From Diphasiastrum complanatum (taxonomy: Eukaryota; Streptophyta; Lycopodiopsida; Lycopodiales; Lycopodiaceae), in NCBI GenBank assembly GCA_029204225.1, contig CM055092.1, forward strand, positions 99,203,812 to 99,267,811: DNA of 64,000 nt, written 5' to 3'. A program made the position numbers and the translations under genes. The notes under the pieces are model-generated. The model saw only the letters and a program-made list of their open reading frames with translations, made no database searches and was not told the origin of the DNA. Shown here in pieces: positions 1 to 11,290 of the stretch. Numbering within the stretch: the stretch's first letter is position 1; each line of letters begins with the position of its first letter.

Positions 1-415
1 GTGGATGCTACCTGGCATGAGTTTAGGGATGAGCCTCACCATTTGCATTTGGGGTTGGCCATGGATGGCATGAATCCATTCGGTTTGCACTCCACATCAT
101 GGTCCACTTGGTTGGTTGTCCTTGTAAACTACAACATCTTGGCAAATTATAAAGAAGGGGCACCTAATGCTCGCCCTTCTTATCCTAGAAAAATACAAGG
201 TAAAAAAATATGGACGTGTATATGGCTCCCTTGATAGCTGAGCTAAAGATTCAATGGCAAGGAGTTCAAGTGAATGATATATCAAGTCCACTGAGACAAA
301 GATATTTTGTGGTAAAGGGCATCTTGATGTGGATGATGCATGACTTTCCTAAATATGGAGAATATTCAGGTGAAATGTCCTTGCTAGTGGTTCGATTTAT
401 GCTAATATATTAAAT
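1..415 (+). pseudogene. CACTA (En/Spm) TNP2 transposase fragment
   Basis: The translation contains the hallmark block of plant TNP2 transposases: a GLAMDGMNPFGLHSTSWSTW-type segment near codons 18-37, followed in another frame by an APLIAELKIQWQGVQVND-type segment and an HDFPKYGEYSG motif (positions about 210-390). Known TNP2 proteins carry these in the same order (GLATDGFNPFG, then PLIEEL..LW.GV, then HDFPA). The frame changes once between the blocks, around 190-210, so this is a broken copy or spans an intron. It is cut off by the window start and no CACTA terminal repeat is visible. It lies outside the inverted duplication. Confidence 0.8.
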
Positions 416-1540
416 TTTATGTGCATCCACAAAATTACTTTCAATTCAAACATTTGACCCACGATTAACTAGGTTGTTTTGTCTCAATGTAGGGCTCTAA
501 ACTAGTGGTTACAATGTGTGCCCCGTTTGTGACGAGTATTTGCAAGCACATCACTCACAAAGCCTGTTCGTATGCACCTGCATCGAACAGATCACAAATC
601 CTTGCTGACAACTTAATCAGTTAGAGTGTAATTCCTTTGACCTATTTTGATAACATTTCATTTGCAGAATGCTTTACATTTGGTTTGATAATGGAAGAAT
701 GTAGTTTAGCACTCATTTCTCTACACACCTTTTCTAAAAGTGTACTAGCTGCTTACAAAATGTCTGATGACAACCAGCTTCTCATTAGGACCAATTTTAT
801 TCGAAATAAGTAAATAAAATATCAACTTAACATCTTTTAAGAGCTATATCCTTGGGGAACGATCTAAATATTGCATAAATATAACAATTTTGTGTTGGTA
901 TATTGCGACATATACCAATTTTTGGCACCGTTGTCAGAGATTACCAAACAAGTTGATGCAAAATGACATTTCTATCTCCATTCCTAATGCATGTCAGATA
1001 GAGCTACTTGACTTGAAAGATATCGAAAACTTCAATATAGGGTCTTCGATCCGATGTAGTAGTAGCCCTCCCACCTGTCAACAAGGGTTAGTTCACTGGA
1101 TAGGCACCTAACTATGCATCGATGCTACTTTTAGTTAGTTTCCTACTTTCTATCTAACTCTACCACCACTAAGACTACTTCCACTAACTCTACTCCCCTA
1201 AACTACCTTCATCATGATTGTAGGTGAAAGGAAAGGGAAGATTAGAAGAGATTGAGAGAAGAGAAGAGAGAAAAAGAGAGATAGAGGATGAGAGTGGAGG
1301 TTCGCTCAAATGCTCCTTATGCTTGCTAATGGAGAAACATTAATTAAGACAACCAGTAACATGAAAATAGATAGAGATAGAAAACACAATCAAAAGCATT
1401 AGCAAGTAGTGAATTGCAAATGAGGATGCTTCTCTCCAAAAAGTGGTAGAGTTTCCTCCTCCTCATTAAGCATGAAAATAAACTACAAATGGTGTCTTTT
1501 TATAAAATGGGAAAGGCCCTTGTCCCACAATCCTATTGGC
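416..1540. other. No recognisable gene; purine-rich tract
   Basis: AT-rich sequence with only short, unconvincing ORFs. A strongly purine-rich stretch (AGAGAGAAAAAGAGAG-like) lies at about 1225-1310. It has no mirror in the right arm. Confidence 0.5.
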
Positions 1541-1544
1541 TAAT

Positions 1545-2280
1545 ATTTACATTGATCCTGATGGAAATGGTTAGTTCATGAATGAGGAAGGCATGCCAGT
1601 CGTATGGCACAACCGTGGGGCCAAGGAATGCCAGAAAGGATTCCACTATCTGACTCAACAACGTGGACTGGATTCTGTCCTTTTGAAATGTTGAAATAAC
1701 TAGAAAGTTGTTCAACAGATGTGCAGCCACCTATTTGATTGGTTCTGTGATAGCCTCTATTAGGTAACCATTGTTAGTTTGGATGGGAATCTCTGGTGCA
1801 GTCTTGGCGACGAAAGGTTTGATTAGGATTTTTGCCTGACGATGGGACATGGGCTGATGGTCACCGGACATAATGCCAATGGTGACCATCGAGTCCATGT
1901 TAATCCTAATCTTGTACGTGGTGGTATCTTGGTACAAGAAGTGGATACGAGACTTCGACGCTTCCCAGGTGGCGTAAGCGTGAAGGGTGAGGCCCATGTT
2001 AATCTCATAATGGAAAAGCGCCGGGAAAAAACCCATTGCCTCAAGAAGTGGGCCGACTGTTTGAAGCCATGGTTGATTCATAGTGTTAGAGGGTAAGGGC
2101 CAAATCTGTGTGGCTAAGGGTATTTCTTCTGGGAACAACTTTAATTTTTTCTTAGGAGTCTATTCGCCATAGATCTCACACGCTTGTTTGTAGATCTAGA
2201 GAAACCTGATAAGATTTGTTGATCCATCGTATCTTGGCATTTCGAGAAAATGTGACCTCCAAACTACTTGCATGGATACA
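1545..2280 (-). pseudogene. Unrecognised coding remnant (left copy)
   Basis: Minus-strand translation gives a protein-like sequence conserved with the right arm (61225-61940), including GPLLEAMGFFPALFHYEIN and, further on, LLNNFLVIS and SFLAF segments. The upstream part (2160-2280) resembles the start of gypsy gag in this window (P-x-Y-N-G, then IRFL, then CEIYGE). I do not recognise the main domain. It may belong to a retroelement gag or to a transposon-captured host gene, so its state is given only as broken in both arms. Confidence 0.5.
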
Positions 2281-3690
2281 ACAGGTGCGGGTTGATCTAT
2301 TGGGTCCATTACTGTTGGTCCTACTTCTGCTTCAATCTGCGCGGCTGCAACTCGGGGAAAGTTTGGTACTTGATTTCCTACTTTTCTGGGTACTGATCAT
2401 CTTGATCTCAGATTCATTCATCAGAGAAGTCCAGGGTTACTGGATATTGGTTATTGGATCTTGATGCATGCAGGGAAAGCAATCTAGATATGTAAGATTC
2501 TGATCAGTTTTGATGGCTATTAGTGCAATTTTAGCCTCTTTTCAATTGATCCTATCTATGAAGGTTACTCAATGACATGTGAGGTTGGCTATGCGAGAGT
2601 TCTTTGCACTATATTATAGTAAAAACCTCTGATATCTTGTGATTTGCTGAAAACTAACTCTCTTAACTAACCCTGAACCCTCTTAACTGAATCTAGATCT
2701 GCCTCTATAGAAGGCGACGAAGGTTAACTCTCATAGATCTAAAATTTATTGATGTCTGATGATGTTTTTGGGCACTTTTTAGCTTACAAACTTATCAATA
2801 CGTAATACTAACTCTCGCAGACTTGATCACTGATGAAAAAAGTCTTTTGAACTTATTGGACCTTGCATCAAGAGTTACTTGTGCGAGGGTTCTCTTTTTT
2901 GGATGATTTTCTATTTTTTTCAGCACTTGGAACCACTTTACAGCTTACTCTCAGTGAAATTTAGCTACAAGAGGTCCGGCGAGAGTTAGTTGCCACAAAG
3001 ACTTGAAAAAATTATTGTCTGTGAGGGTTCTGGCTTCATTTTGGCTCTTTTTGGGACTTGGGAACTCTTGTAGAGGGTCTTAAACTGTAAAGTACTCTCA
3101 CTGACTCGTTTGTGAGATCTAGATAACAGGAGGCGTGGTGAAGGTTACTGGGCAGTTTTGAATTTTTTTTTTATTTGTTTTAGAAGGGTGTAGCAATAGG
3201 TGGTGAGTAGCCCTTTGCCTATCAAAAAGGGGCTAGAACCACAAGGATAGATTTCTAACTATGATTAGTTTCTTATTAGTTGCCTTCTAATAGAAACTAA
3301 CACTAACCCAGTATAACTCTACCACAAACTAACATTAATCACAAATAGCACTCTTGATGGTGGTGAAAGGAGGTTTGAATCTTGAAGGTGATCCGTTATG
3401 CCTACCTTTTTTAGCTGCTCATGAAGTGAGTAAACTTCGATTAGATTTTAACTATCACTCGTATTTATGTTTTCTAAAAGATGAATGTTATATGTATGCT
3501 TTTGTTACTCAAAATTTTGATATTGATGTATCGCCTAATCCTAAAGAATTGCTTTTACTGATGTTAATCTTAAAAATATTCCTATAAACAAAAAATTTAA
3601 AAGACTTAAGACAAAATATCATGATGTATTTCTTGAGCTATTGTTGAGAGTTGTATGTCCTTTCCAACAATGCTCCCGTATCACTTCTCC
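2281..3690. repeat. Left-only segment with degenerate tandem repeats
   Basis: This has no counterpart in the right arm. Between about 2570 and 3185 related motifs recur every 130-170 bp: a GCGAGGGTTCT/GTGAGGGTTCTGG word, then a TTTTTGG..CACTTGGAAC stretch, then CAGCTTACTCTCACTGA and a GGCGAGAGTTAGT word. That suggests about four diverged copies of a tandem unit. The rest (3190-3690) has short ORFs such as 3354-3587 with no family I recognise. Confidence 0.45.
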
Positions 3691-3905
3691 CTTGCAAGAT
3701 GAGCCCAAAAGAAGACAATGAGATTGCTAGACCACTATAGGAGTATTGTTGCATGGGCCATATTTGACCCAACAAATCCCCTTTGGGGGCTCTTGTGTTA
3801 TTAGTAGGCAAGAAAGATGGTGGTCTATGTGTCAGCTATAAAAACATAATAAAATGGCCATCAAGAATTGTTGTTCCTTACCAACAATGAACGGTTCTAT
3901 TTGGA
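3690..3905 (+). mobile_element. Ty3/gypsy reverse transcriptase fragment (left)
   Basis: Translation shows YRMSPKE, then LGALVLLVGKKDGGLCVSY, matching the conserved gypsy RT block (YRMSP.E followed by SP.GAPV.FV.KKDG..R.C.DYR). It is a short fossil with its inner part mirrored at about 61040-61210. No LTRs can be assigned. Confidence 0.75.
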
Positions 3906-4846
3906 CAATTTGGAAGATTAGGATGGAATGATTGTTAGTCTCTTCAAATTTTGATGGACATTATGATATGCTTGGATTGGAGTGGAGCACTAGCCTCGAT
4001 AAATAGAAAAATGAACCAAGTTTGACAAGATGGCAGAACTTGCTCTACACATCATCAAGATGAAATTGTTTAATGAGCTCCTCAAGGAGGTCAAAAGAGT
4101 CAATATAGCAAATGAGACTTGGGACATATTTCAAGGGATATATGAAGCCAATAATATTTCAAGGATGTTGACATTAAGGAATCAAGTTAACGAAAGCTAT
4201 CAATTCGAAGATGAGTTAATCAACGCCTTTGATGATCAGGCATTCAATGGAGAGCTTGAAGACATTGGAACTACAGTCAAAGAAGGAAAACTTGTTCAAA
4301 TTCTCCCCGATGGATTTGGAAGAGGCCATGAATACTTTTCTTAAAGTACTGCAATCCAAAAAGAACCTACTACCTTGGAGAATCAACTTGCCAACATGAA
4401 CACAACATTAGAAATTATCTTCCAACATCAAGGAAGATGAGAAATTTTTACTATAGATATAAGTTCCAAGGGCAAGATAACAGGGAGTTAAAATCAAAGG
4501 TTCAAATCCAATAAGCAAGTAGTAGAAAAAAACAAATCAAAGGTGAATTCCTTTTAGAAGAAAAGGCTTGGTCATTTTACAAGTGAATGTTTTAAGAGGA
4601 AGATGACTTTAATAAAAGGTCGGTAGCCAAGGTAACTTTACATTTGATAAGGTTGATGGGAGTTCCCTTATGTTATCTTTAAATATTATGTGTTATCTAA
4701 TGGATCATGGGATTCAAGGTGGACAGATAGGTGCTCCTACTAGTTCTCACGACTAGTCACAATTAGGAGAAAAACATAATATTACGAAACATGGTAGGAT
4801 TTATAAGCTAGAAGCTTCTATTTATAAGCATGGAGAAGTTAAGAAT

Positions 4847-5108
4847 TGTCAAGAATTAGATATGCAACATCAAGCATTCACCATAAGCAATCACCAAAAG
4901 AAGGCGGAAGAAGAACACGCACTGTCACTCTATCACACTACCACATACAAAATGTAAAATGTACAAATAAACCTTGAACCCTGGTAGAGAGAGAAAACCT
5001 ACGAGTAGACTGATAGACTAGCCTATAGCTATTCACAGTTGGTCACAGTTGTCAACATTAATGTGCATCGTAAACAGTAATAATGAAGTTTATCATTGAT
5101 TTCTAACA
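4847..5108 (-). repeat. 3' LTR of copia A, left copy
   Basis: 262 bp, bounded by TG and CA, nearly the same as the LTR at 8465-8726 and as the two LTRs in the right arm. Confidence 0.92.
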
Positions 5109-8100
5109 CTCTCCCTCAATGATAAAATTACATTTTTCTATCCCTAATAGAGTATGAAACCTCTCGAATTTACATCTACCTAATGACTTAGTAAAAATAT
5201 CTGCCATTTGATCTTCAGATTTACAAAAAACAAGATCAATGGCTCCATAAAAAAATTTCTCTCGAACAAAATGGTAGTGTATTTCGATATGCTTGGTTTG
5301 AGCATGTAAAACTGGATTTTTGGCAAGGTGAATGCAACTTTGATTATCGCAAGATATAGTAGTCGCATCCACTTGTGGTTGACCTAAATCCACAAGCAAT
5401 CTTCGTAACATACCGCTTCTTGTGTAGCATTGCTGAGTGCTTGATATTCAGCTTCCATCGATGATAAGGCTACTGTAGGTTGCTTTTTGCTGCTCCATGA
5501 AATTGCAGCTGTACCATAACTGCATGTATGACCACTGGTAGATCTTCTGTCATCAATATTACCTGCCCAATCGGCATCTGTGTAACCTACCAACATTGGC
5601 GCTTCAGACTGATCATACTTCAAACCAAAATTCAGTGTCCCTCGAATGTATCTGAGAATACGTTTAGCAGACTTCCAGTTATACCTGACTAGGATATTGC
5701 ATAAATTGACTAACAACACCAACAACATAAGAAATATCATGTCGCGTGTGTGTCAAATAAATCAAACTACCCACCAGCTGTCTATACAAATAAGCATCCA
5801 CTTTATCAGATTCATCATATGTAGTAAGCTTCATGTTGACATCCATAGGTGTACTCAAACGCTTACAATCCTGCATATTGAACTTATAAAGCAAATCTTG
5901 TGCATATTTGCTTTGTGTAAGAAAGACCACGTTTTCCTTTTTCCATACTTCAAAGCCAAGACAATAGTGCATCAATCCTAGATCGCTCATGTCAAAAGCT
6001 TTGGAAAGATCTAATTTGATGTCACCAATTAAGCTCTCATTACTTCCTGTAATAATCAAATCATCCACGTACAACACTATGAACACTATATCTGAATCTT
6101 GCCTTAGAATGTAAAGATTAGGATCAACATCACTCTTTATCATTCCCCTTTGCTTGAAGTATTCATCAATGCAAGGTTACTATGCCCGTGGTGCTTGCTT
6201 CAATCCATAAATGGCTTTGTTGAGCTTACAAACGAGATGCTCTCTCCCTGGCTCAACAAATCTTTGAGGTTGTACTAAGTACACCTCTTCATCTAGCACT
6301 CCATTAAGAAAAGAAGATTTGACGTCCATTTGTTGGATCTTCCAACCATAGAAAGCAAAAATAGCAATGATAGAACGTATAGTTACCATCTTAGCTACGG
6401 GTGCGAAGGTTTTTTCAAAATCAATGCCCTCCTGCTACTCAAATCCTCTCGCAACCAACCGTGCTTTATACTTGTTGAGCTGCCCATCGGCTCCATATTT
6501 GATCTTGTATATCCATTTGCAAGTGATAGGCGTCTTACCATCAGGTAGCTCAACCAAGTTCCACGTCCTATTCTTCGATATAGCTTCCATTTCTGTTTCC
6601 ATAGCTTCACACCACTCCTTGTCCTCCTTTGCTTTATCAAAAAATTTTGGTTCTTGAGCCTTGAGCACAGAACCCATTAGGGCTAGATTCATCTCTATCT
6701 TGCAGGAGGTTTTCGATTTCTACTTGATCTTCTAAGCTCTCCTTGCTCACTTGATTCGGGAGTATCTCCCTTATTAGCATCACTTGTTACTAACAAGTAC
6801 CACTTAGGCACTCTCCTAGGAATCTCATTCATGTCTTTTTCCATTGGCTCTTCCATATTGACACCAACTTCTTTCTTCACTTGCACTTTAGCTTTATCAT
6901 CAAAGGGATCAATTGTCAATTTTATTTGGTCATTTTGTCCCATCTCATCAAAAGTAGCATCTCTGGAAATCACAATCTTTTGTGCATCTGTGTCATACAT
7001 CTTGTATGCCTTGGCTCTTTCATCATATCCAAGGAAAATACACTTAACAGCTTTTGCGTCCAGCTTCTTTCGTCTTTCGTTAGGTACATGAGCGTAAGCA
7101 TCACAACCAAATATTCGTAAATGAGAAACATTAGGTTTCTTTCCAGTAAAAGCTTTGTAAGGTGCCTTATCCTCCACAGACTTCGTAGGACACCGATTCA
7201 AGATATGAGTAGTTGTGTTGCATGCTTCTGCCCAAAAAGTATTTGGCAAACCCTTGCTCTTAAGCATTGCCGTAGGCATCTTCACAATGGATCTGTTTTT
7301 CTGTTCTGCAACTCCGTTCTGTTATGGTGAATAGGGTGTAGTGGTTTGTCTCTTGATCCCCTGATCCTTGCAGAAATTTATAAACTCTGTTGAAAAATAC
7401 TCACCACCACCGTCTGATCCGAGGTTCTTAATATAACAACTTGTTTGTTTGTCAACTAGAGCCTTGAACTCTCTAAACTTGGCAAAAGCATCAGATTTCT
7501 TGCTTATGAAATAAATCCAGATATGTCTACTATAGTCATCAATGGATGTGATGAAATAGTAACAACCACTAGTGGACCTAGTTTGTATTGGTCCACACAG
7601 ATCACTATGAACAAGACCAAAGAATGCCATTGGCTCTTCTTGCTCCATCTTTGAGAAATCTCTCTCTATGTTTTTCAACAGATAGTAGATTGTTAGCTAA
7701 GCCAGGTACATATTGCACATTGCTTATATGCTTTATCTTCTTGTTGGCTAACTTCACTGGTACTACTCCAACTCCTTTAACAGATGGCAATTTGCCATCA
7801 GCTTGTCCAACTTCATCACCATTGTCTCTGGCGCGTCGATCCGATATTGGTACGGATATGCTATATTTGTATGACGCGCAGATGTACGACTGCTCAAGCT
7901 TTTTCCTTCCTCTAGCGCGTCGATCCAATATTGGTATGGAAAAGATTAAAAATAGAGGGAATATGAGAACTTTCAGAGGGAATATTCTAGATTTCAAAAT
8001 TTTCTCTTTGCAAAGATTTCAAAATGTGTGATCGTTCAAAAGACAGAGATCAGTAATGTGAAAAGTATGAAGCCTTCTAACTCTGAATGGTAGTACTAGA

Positions 8101-8464
8101 CACTGTTTAGTGTGATTTGCGGTACTCCAAACAAACAAATTAGAGATTTCTTGGCAAACCTCTCACACAAATAACACTTTCCACAATAACTAGGAAGTAT
8201 CGTAATAATCTCCCCCACTCAACAGATTTTCAATCTGTCTGATGCTGCCTTGGTCTTTTTGATGCCTCTGGGACTGTGCTTTTATTTCCCACTGATGATT
8301 CTGAGCTCCAACCCTACAAAATACACCAAAGAAGAATTTCTTCCAGCCGTTTTTGTCTCTCCAAGCTTTCTCCTCCCGTGAAGGACTTTCTCACTTTGTT
8401 GCGGAGCTCGTGACAAGCTATATCCACTGATCAGGCACACATGACTATTGCTGCTCTGATACCA

Positions 8465-8726
8465 TGTCAAGAATTAGATATACAACATCAAGCATTCACC
8501 ATTAGCAATCACCAAAAGAAGGCGGAAGAAGAACACGCACCATCACTCTATCACACTACCACATACAGAATGTAAAATGTACAAATAAACCCTGAACCCT
8601 AATAGAGAGAAAAAACCTACGAGTAGACTGATAGACTAGCCTACGGCTATTGACAACTGGTCATAGTTGTCAACATTAATGTGCATCATAAACAGTAACA
8701 ATGAAGTTTATAATTGATTTTTAACA
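8465..8726 (-). repeat. 5' LTR of copia A, left copy
   Basis: About 262 bp. It adjoins the tRNA-Met-type primer site and is followed by the AGAAT target duplication. Confidence 0.92.
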
Positions 8727-9080
8727 AGAATGTTATGCAAATTCTGTCTTTGGTTGAGTTGTGGCACAAGAGATTGGGACATCCAATTTAGATGCATACA
8801 TTAATTGGTCAATTATAATCTAACTGGTCTACCTCTTTATTTTTTTACAATATACAACACATGTTCACTTTTCTAGTAAAAGAGTGTTTTAAAACACATG
8901 TTTACTACAAAACAATATACAATACGTTTGATACATTGATTATTAATGACAATAGTAGGCATACATGGATATACTTACTTAAGAGCATGGAACAAGTGAA
9001 GGAGACATTCTTTAAGTTTAAATCTATGATGGAGAACCTTCAGCACATAAGAATGTATGGGATCTAAACCACGACGAGTT

Positions 9081-9887
9081 TGAAGGATATGCCAAGCCTC
9101 AAATTTTGCTTCAGGGTAGAATAATACTTCAGGTTGTTTGATCTACAATGCCCTCGGAAGTTAGTATTTCCTGTTGCAGTTATCCAAAGAAGGAATAATA
9201 ACTTCTGAGATTTCAGCACATAGAAAGACATCTAGATCTGAAGCTAATTTCCGATAGACAGGAATATGTATTATATTGAAGCTCAAGTGAATTAAGATAC
9301 AATTCTACAAGAGAGAAGAAATTCAGAAAGGTATCGTTAAGTATATTTCAGGAAATTTGTCATATTAAATATCAAGTAGCTTTATGTGGGCATTGTAGAT
9401 CAAGTAGCTTCATGTGGGATCATCATGAAAATTTCACCTTCCATGCAGCCCTTAATTCCAAAAAAAAAAGAAATTGGACAGCATGTTAATGCTCAAAAAG
9501 GTAATAAAATAGAATGTTATGAGCTCTGCAGACAGAAAATTAACTTCATAGTTATATTCCAGAATTCCCTGGTGTGACAATTCATCATATAGATAAATAT
9601 ATGCCTTGTACAAGCACAGAACTTATCCAGGTGAATGGAAAGAATCCCGCCCATTTTCTATGATTGTATCAGTTTTATACTGTACTAATCAATAGTATAT
9701 CTAACTAATATATCCTGCGAATTAGGAGCGTCTTAGAAAACGAGATATGCCGATATAAACTAATCTATAACTAGGTATTTATGTGGTCCGGCCACAGCTG
9801 CTAGAGATATTTTTGGGACAGCTATATAAAAGATCCAACAGCCACCATCTGGGCTGGAAAAAGTCTGTTAACAGACTAGACTGGCTG
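9081..9887. other. 3' flank of truncated ARD copy
   Basis: Noncoding sequence closely mirrored at 52716-53575. A small ORF at 9386-9577 is also present on the other arm (53026-53217), but it has no recognisable domain and is probably chance conservation from recent duplication. No gene is called. Confidence 0.6.
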
Positions 9888-10323
9888 TCACTGAGTGGTA
9901 ATCCGGTGTCTATGAATGGCCGCAGGGTTATTCAGCACTTTGTCCATGTATTCTTCCCTGTACCACGATCCAGACAATGAGAGCAACGTAAAAGAGCTTG
10001 CTTTTTTTCGTGGTAGTCGAGAACTTTATGAATGCTAAGATAATTTGCGAATGTTACCCATGCTCAAGCTGGCTTACTTACCTTGCAATACTTTCACTCT
10101 CCGCTCCATGCTGAGTCCTGTATGGAACGTCTGTGTACAAGAGAAGTGCCTGTAACCAAGTATGCAGGTTTAAGAGTGTAACACTAGCACTGCAATCAAC
10201 AAGAATCTGAAATCGTTATGATGGGAAAAAGTTTCATACATGGTTGCATTACCTTGATATAATTGTTCTCATCATTCGTAAACCTGTGAAACATTCCTGG
10301 AGGAAGAACAATCATATCACCCC
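9888..10323 (-). pseudogene. ARD: Truncated acireductone dioxygenase copy (3' exons only)
   Basis: On the minus strand this holds the 3' part of exon 5 (10253-10323, encoding [20 protein letters not shown]), exon 6 (10082-10149, ALLLYTDVPYRTQHGAESES) and exon 7 (9888-9957, ending HRHRITTQ-stop). All keep GT-AG splice sites matching the intact copy at 51157-52715. Upstream of codon GGT in exon 5 the gene stops abruptly and sequence equivalent to 49120-49147 begins, so the promoter, exons 1-4 and half of exon 5 are lost. The first three metal ligands are therefore absent and the copy cannot encode a working enzyme. Surviving exons keep an open frame, which points to a recent loss. Confidence 0.92.
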
Positions 10324-10329
10324 TAAAAA

Positions 10330-11290
10330 AAGTAGAATAAGCATTTCTGCTTATTCTAGAAACATCACATGCACCTAATATTATAGTTGCATACAAGTAA
10401 GCCTTTATTGACTTTCTTGGTAAAACATGACTTAAAGAAGATCTGATGCATGAACGATCTGTTAAATAGTTCTTTGCCACAAACATGATCTGCAAAAGAC
10501 ATATAGAATTCAAATTATGTTTAATAATTTGATAATGCATATTATCAAATGCAATTGAAACTTGTATGACCAAAACAAATCAAATAAATTGTTTATAAGA
10601 AAACAAAAAAAACATACTTAAATGCTCGAATCCTATTTTTTTATTGCCGCTATCTGTAGATAAGTCATTAATATTTTCTTTGGTACTCTCTTTCTTTTCT
10701 TTTTCATCATTGCCTTTTTGATAACTTTTATATCAACAAACAGATTTTAAGCTATCAGATCGCAACTTCTCCATGGATTCTAACATTTTTTGGTTTGATC
10801 CCCGAAGAGTAGTGACTGTAGCATTCAACTATGACATAGCATGCTTGAATGCATTTTTTTCAGTACTAGTGTATTGCACACAATGAAACAATTGTTGATT
10901 TCCACATTGCAATTGTTGATTAGCAAACTGTAACCTTTGCATCTCAATATCATGCAACCTTTGCAATATGCATTTCAATATCATGCAACCTTTGCAATAT
11001 CCAAGTAATCCGCTACTTTCTTCACACACAAATCTGAGAAGATGAGTTACGGACTTAAAATTTGGACACAAACTCATACCTGGATCATTAGGATAAATTG
11101 ATCCATCCACCCACAAATCTATATTCTTATGATTATTCATTCTCAATTACAACATTCTCTACAACTTTCAAATTTTTCTTAATAATTGGAGTGCATTCCA
11201 TAGGAAGTGCAACATGCAAATGGAACATTGCCATTGTTGCAAGCTACGATCCATAAATACTTCAAACTACAATAAGTCAAATTGAATAGA
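10330..11290 (-). pseudogene. Unrecognised Asn/Gln-rich coding remnant (left copy)
   Basis: This mirrors 48114-49147. The minus-strand ORF at 10829-11146 encodes an NLDLWVDGSIYPND-like segment, then a repeated QLQxxNQQL pattern suggesting a short coiled coil. A 33-bp tandem duplication (GCATNTCAATATCATGCAACC...) at about 10941-11003 is present here but not in the right copy. No known family is recognised. Confidence 0.5.

Larger units (their letters stand above)
4847..8726 (-). mobile_element. Ty1/copia element A, left copy (nested)
   Basis: Both LTRs are present (4847-5108 and 8465-8726, each TG...CA as TGTTAGAAATC...TTCTTGACA on the minus strand), flanked by the 5-bp target-site duplication AGAAT (4842-4846 and 8727-8731). 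A primer-binding site like initiator-tRNA-Met (TGGTATCAGAGCAGC) abuts the 5' LTR at 8450-8464, and a purine tract GAGGGAGAG precedes the 3' LTR. Parts in copia order on the minus strand: protease/GAG-pre-integrase near 7600-7830, integrase 6695-7680, RT 5680-6690, RNase H 5103-5740 including ADIFTKSLG. It is shorter than the right copy (3.88 versus 5.26 kb) and broken, with roughly ten breaks. Confidence 0.93.
3990..9080 (+). mobile_element. Ty1/copia fossil B (left), interrupted by copia A
   Basis: The gag (UBN2-type) region lies at 4030-4344 (MAELALHIIKMKLFNELL start). After the nested copia A, the GAG-pre-integrase motif ELWHKRLGHP (about 8755-8785) and an integrase segment with NDNSRHTWIYLLKSMEQVKE (8943-9000) follow on the same strand. 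The order gag-integrase on + is collinear across the insertion, which supports one older element split by copia A. It is a broken fossil with several breaks and no assignable LTRs. Its mirror is 53590-60960. Confidence 0.8.

Noticed and set aside
9386-9577. 63-codon ORF present on both arms (also 53026-53217)
   Set aside because: Conservation is explained by the duplication. No domain, low complexity, and it lies in the ARD 3' flank.
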